From Gemmatimonadota bacterium (GTDB lineage: Bacteria > Gemmatimonadota > Gemmatimonadetes > Palauibacterales > Palauibacteraceae): a DNA stretch of 6,620 nt. How positions within the stretch are numbered: the first letter of the stretch is position 1; each line of letters starts with the position of its first letter. The notes below the pieces were generated by a model. The model was given only the letters and a program-made list of their open reading frames with translations. It did no database searches and was not told the origin of the DNA. Location of the stretch: positions 1-6,620 of the forward strand of contig JAUVPT010000094.1 in NCBI GenBank assembly GCA_030598525.1, read 5' to 3'. This document shows positions 6,067 through 6,620 of this stretch, piece by piece. The translations under genes were made by a program, and so were the position numbers.

Positions 6067-6620
6067 TCAGCTCCGCGGCACGAGCCGTTGCAACAGGGCG
6101 GTGGCCTCCTGGACTCGTTCATTGTCATCGTCTGCGTTACGCATCACGTCCAGGTAGGTCTGCAGGTGTTCGAGCGCGAGATCCCGATTACCCGCCTTTG
6201 CCCAGGCTTTCGCGGCGGCGAAGTTCAGCTCGGGAGCGGTGGGGATTATGTCGAGAATGCGCTGGGCCACGGTGGCGGCGGTCTCCGGCTGGCCGGCGTC
6301 GAGGTAGGCCATCGCAAGCTCGTAGGTCGGGCGCGCGAGTTCGTGCGGGCTCAGACTCGCTGCCGCGAGGGAAGCCTCGAGACGCGGGATACCTTCGGCC
6401 GGCACGCCTTCGGCACGGTCGAATCTGCTGAGGGTCGTGGCCTCGTGCAACTCGAGCAGTTGTTGCGGGCGCTCGAGCTTCGCGATCGCCTCGTAGCCGC
6501 GGACCCTCTGCGAGACCAGCGCGAGTTCGGCGAGCGCCTCGCGCGCGCCATCCATGTTTCCCACTTCCAGCAGGGCCATGCTCCGGGCGTACCGGGCAAA
6601 GAGCTCATACTCGAGTTTCT
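6067..6620 (-). CDS. Tetratricopeptide-repeat protein, 3' part
   Basis: The frame is open to the right edge (the preceding codons read KLEYELFARYARS), so the start lies outside the window and the ATG at 6579 is probably internal. The visible 183 residues are helical and rich in Ala, Leu and Glu. The pattern is that of TPR helical hairpins. The clearest pair is ELAMAYLDAGQPETAATVAQ followed by FAAAKAWAKAGNRDLALEHL, each with the small residue-Gly-x turn and the A/P positions of the repeat. TPR solenoids mediate protein-protein contacts; the partner and the rest of the protein are unknown. It is the first visible gene of the series leading into kynB. Confidence 0.75.
   Translation of the reverse strand, partial: KLEYELFARYARSMALLEVGNMDGAREALAELALVSQRVRGYEAIAKLERPQQLLELHEATTLSRFDRAEGVPAEGIPRLEASLAAASLSPHELARPTYELAMAYLDAGQPETAATVAQRILDIIPTAPELNFAAAKAWAKAGNRDLALEHLQTYLDVMRNADDDNERVQEATALLQRLVPRS

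Overview
The window is GC-rich bacterial chromosome packed with ordinary-looking genes. No gap between genes exceeds 160 bp, and I see no phage, IS, CRISPR, tRNA or rRNA signal. The phylum cannot be fixed from the sequence. A kynurenine formamidase, a rhomboid protease with a soluble C-terminal tail and an archaeal-type (type II) GAPDH together suggest a free-living, high-GC bacterium from a poorly sampled lineage; that is inference.

Layout, left to right. (1) At 1-1545 (+) lies the 3' part of an RNase E/G family gene: the zinc-link cysteines, the end of the catalytic region, and a tail of about 400 residues with arginine blocks. (2) At 1542-2982 (-) lies a two-gene unit: a rhomboid protease (2131-2982), then a YgjP/DUF45-type zinc metallopeptidase (1542-2150) that starts inside the rhomboid's last codons. 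The metallopeptidase meets the RNase gene tail to tail, and both stop codons lie in one CTAG. (3) A 133 bp divergent gap separates the rhomboid gene from a LOG-family (SLOG) protein at 3116-3643 (+). (4) A 158 bp gap with palindromes precedes a type II GAPDH at 3802-4872 (+). (5) A long hairpin at 4894-4937 separates it from a convergent minus-strand set: TPR protein (cut by the right edge) -> kynurenine formamidase KynB -> small FHA-domain protein.

The genes do not form one obvious pathway. RNA turnover (RNase), membrane and zinc proteolysis (rhomboid, YgjP-like), nucleotide-type hydrolysis (LOG), central carbon metabolism (GAPDH) and tryptophan catabolism (KynB) sit side by side. The clearest co-transcribed pairs are rhomboid/YgjP-like (20 bp overlap) and TPR/KynB (9 bp gap), with FHA 58 bp behind. 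I found no convincing undescribed multi-gene system. The points most worth a second look are the modular arginine-block tail of the RNase, the type II GAPDH with its palindromic leader, the lone KynB between TPR and FHA genes, and the long convergent hairpin.
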